A stretch of DNA of 64,000 bases, from contig NZ_BNCJ01000015.1 of assembly GCF_014656415.1 (NCBI RefSeq), positions 49,933 to 113,932 of the forward strand. Reading direction: 5' to 3'. Each line of letters begins with the position of its first letter. Position 1 is the stretch's first letter. The translations under genes and the position numbers were made by a program. Positions 63,826 through 64,000 of this stretch are shown here, piece by piece. The notes below the pieces were generated by a model. It ran no database searches. It saw only the letters and a list, made by a program, of their open reading frames with translations, and was not told where the DNA came from. The stretch is from Seohaeicola zhoushanensis. GTDB taxonomy: Bacteria; Pseudomonadota; Alphaproteobacteria; Rhodobacterales; Rhodobacteraceae.

Positions 63826-64000
63826 TCAGTCCGTCTTGCGCAGACGCTGGACCATCGCGCTGAAGCCTCTCGCCTCGGCATGCTGGAGCGGCGTTACCCC
63901 ATCGAGATCCGCGAGTGAACGGTCGGCGCCTGCGGACAAAAGGTAAGCGCCACGCCGATCCCCTCCTGCCGCGTTGAAGCTGGCTGTGCGAGTCCTGCTG
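63826..64000 (-). CDS. C-terminus of an ankyrin-repeat protein (partial)
   Basis: The last 57 residues of a minus-strand gene are visible; the start lies beyond the window. They include AYLLSAGADRSLADLDGVTP and LQHAEARGFSAMVQRL, one ankyrin repeat and a capping repeat. Ankyrin proteins mediate protein contacts. It is convergent with the large defence-type gene, with a 178-bp gap in which I see nothing further. Whether it belongs to the same accessory segment is unclear. Confidence 0.8.
   Translation of the reverse strand, partial: SRTRTASFNAAGGDRRGAYLLSAGADRSLADLDGVTPLQHAEARGFSAMVQRLRKTD

Overview
This 64 kb window is high-GC DNA, roughly two-thirds G+C by eye, with tightly packed operons. 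Nearly all of it is uptake and catabolism of small organic nitrogen and sulfur compounds: betaine-type ABC, TRAP, tripartite tricarboxylate (TctABC) and two dipeptide-type ABC systems. That content, the codon use and the integrase type suggest an alphaproteobacterium, most likely of the Rhodobacterales (inference; no rRNA or tRNA gene is present to confirm it).

Layout. (1) 1-14.1 kb: a quaternary-amine or N-methyl-compound cluster. It holds a truncated gene of unknown function, a pyrroline-5-carboxylate-reductase-like gene, a DeoR regulator, two dimethylglycine/sarcosine-dehydrogenase-type flavoenzymes (FAD domain plus GcvT domain), two choline-kinase-type phosphotransferases, an inositol-monophosphatase-family phosphatase and a glycine-betaine-type ABC importer whose permease is a tandem fusion. 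The same 21-bp element with two TGTTGATTT repeats lies upstream of both main operons and is the likely DeoR operator. (2) 14.3-20.5 kb: a 48-codon small gene flanked by two terminators, then an RND efflux operon (adaptor, pump, outer-membrane lipoprotein). (3) 20.5-26.4 kb: a TRAP transporter with an ornithine-cyclodeaminase-family enzyme, divergent from an XRE/cupin regulator and an amidase. (4) 26.4-31.8 kb: a lower-GC integrated element with a P4-type tyrosine recombinase, an AlpA-like regulator, several unknown genes, an AAA-ATPase fragment, an HGGXSTG protein and several strong palindromes. (5) 31.8-44.2 kb: a ten-gene minus-strand operon built around a thiol dioxygenase that matches 3-mercaptopropionate dioxygenases at every active-site position I could check. 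It also has a CaiB-type CoA transferase, an ADP-forming acyl-CoA synthetase, two enoyl-CoA hydratase-family proteins, a BisC/DMSO-reductase-type molybdoenzyme, TctABC and an aldehyde dehydrogenase. An IclR regulator is divergent from it. (6) 45.3-58.5 kb: an acetylpolyamine-amidohydrolase (HDAC fold) and a class III aminotransferase, flanked by two complete dipeptide-type ABC importers. (7) 58.5-64 kb: a second accessory segment with a 1568-residue DUF4011/SF1 helicase/Vsr-like nuclease/DUF3320 protein of the kind found in Hhe-type phage defence, and the end of an ankyrin-repeat gene.

How it fits together. The most interesting reading joins regions 5 and 6. Their divergent promoter regions, 8 kb apart, share an exact 12-bp element (TTCTAAATATTG), an exact 9-bp element (ATTAGAATG) and a GATAT/ATACC box, so one regulator, probably the IclR protein, may control both. 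Together they could import an N-acylated sulfur-containing amine, deacylate it, transaminate and oxidise it to a thio-carboxylate, dioxygenate the thiol to a sulfinate and process that as a CoA thioester. The enzyme families and motifs are seen in the sequence; the joined pathway is inference.
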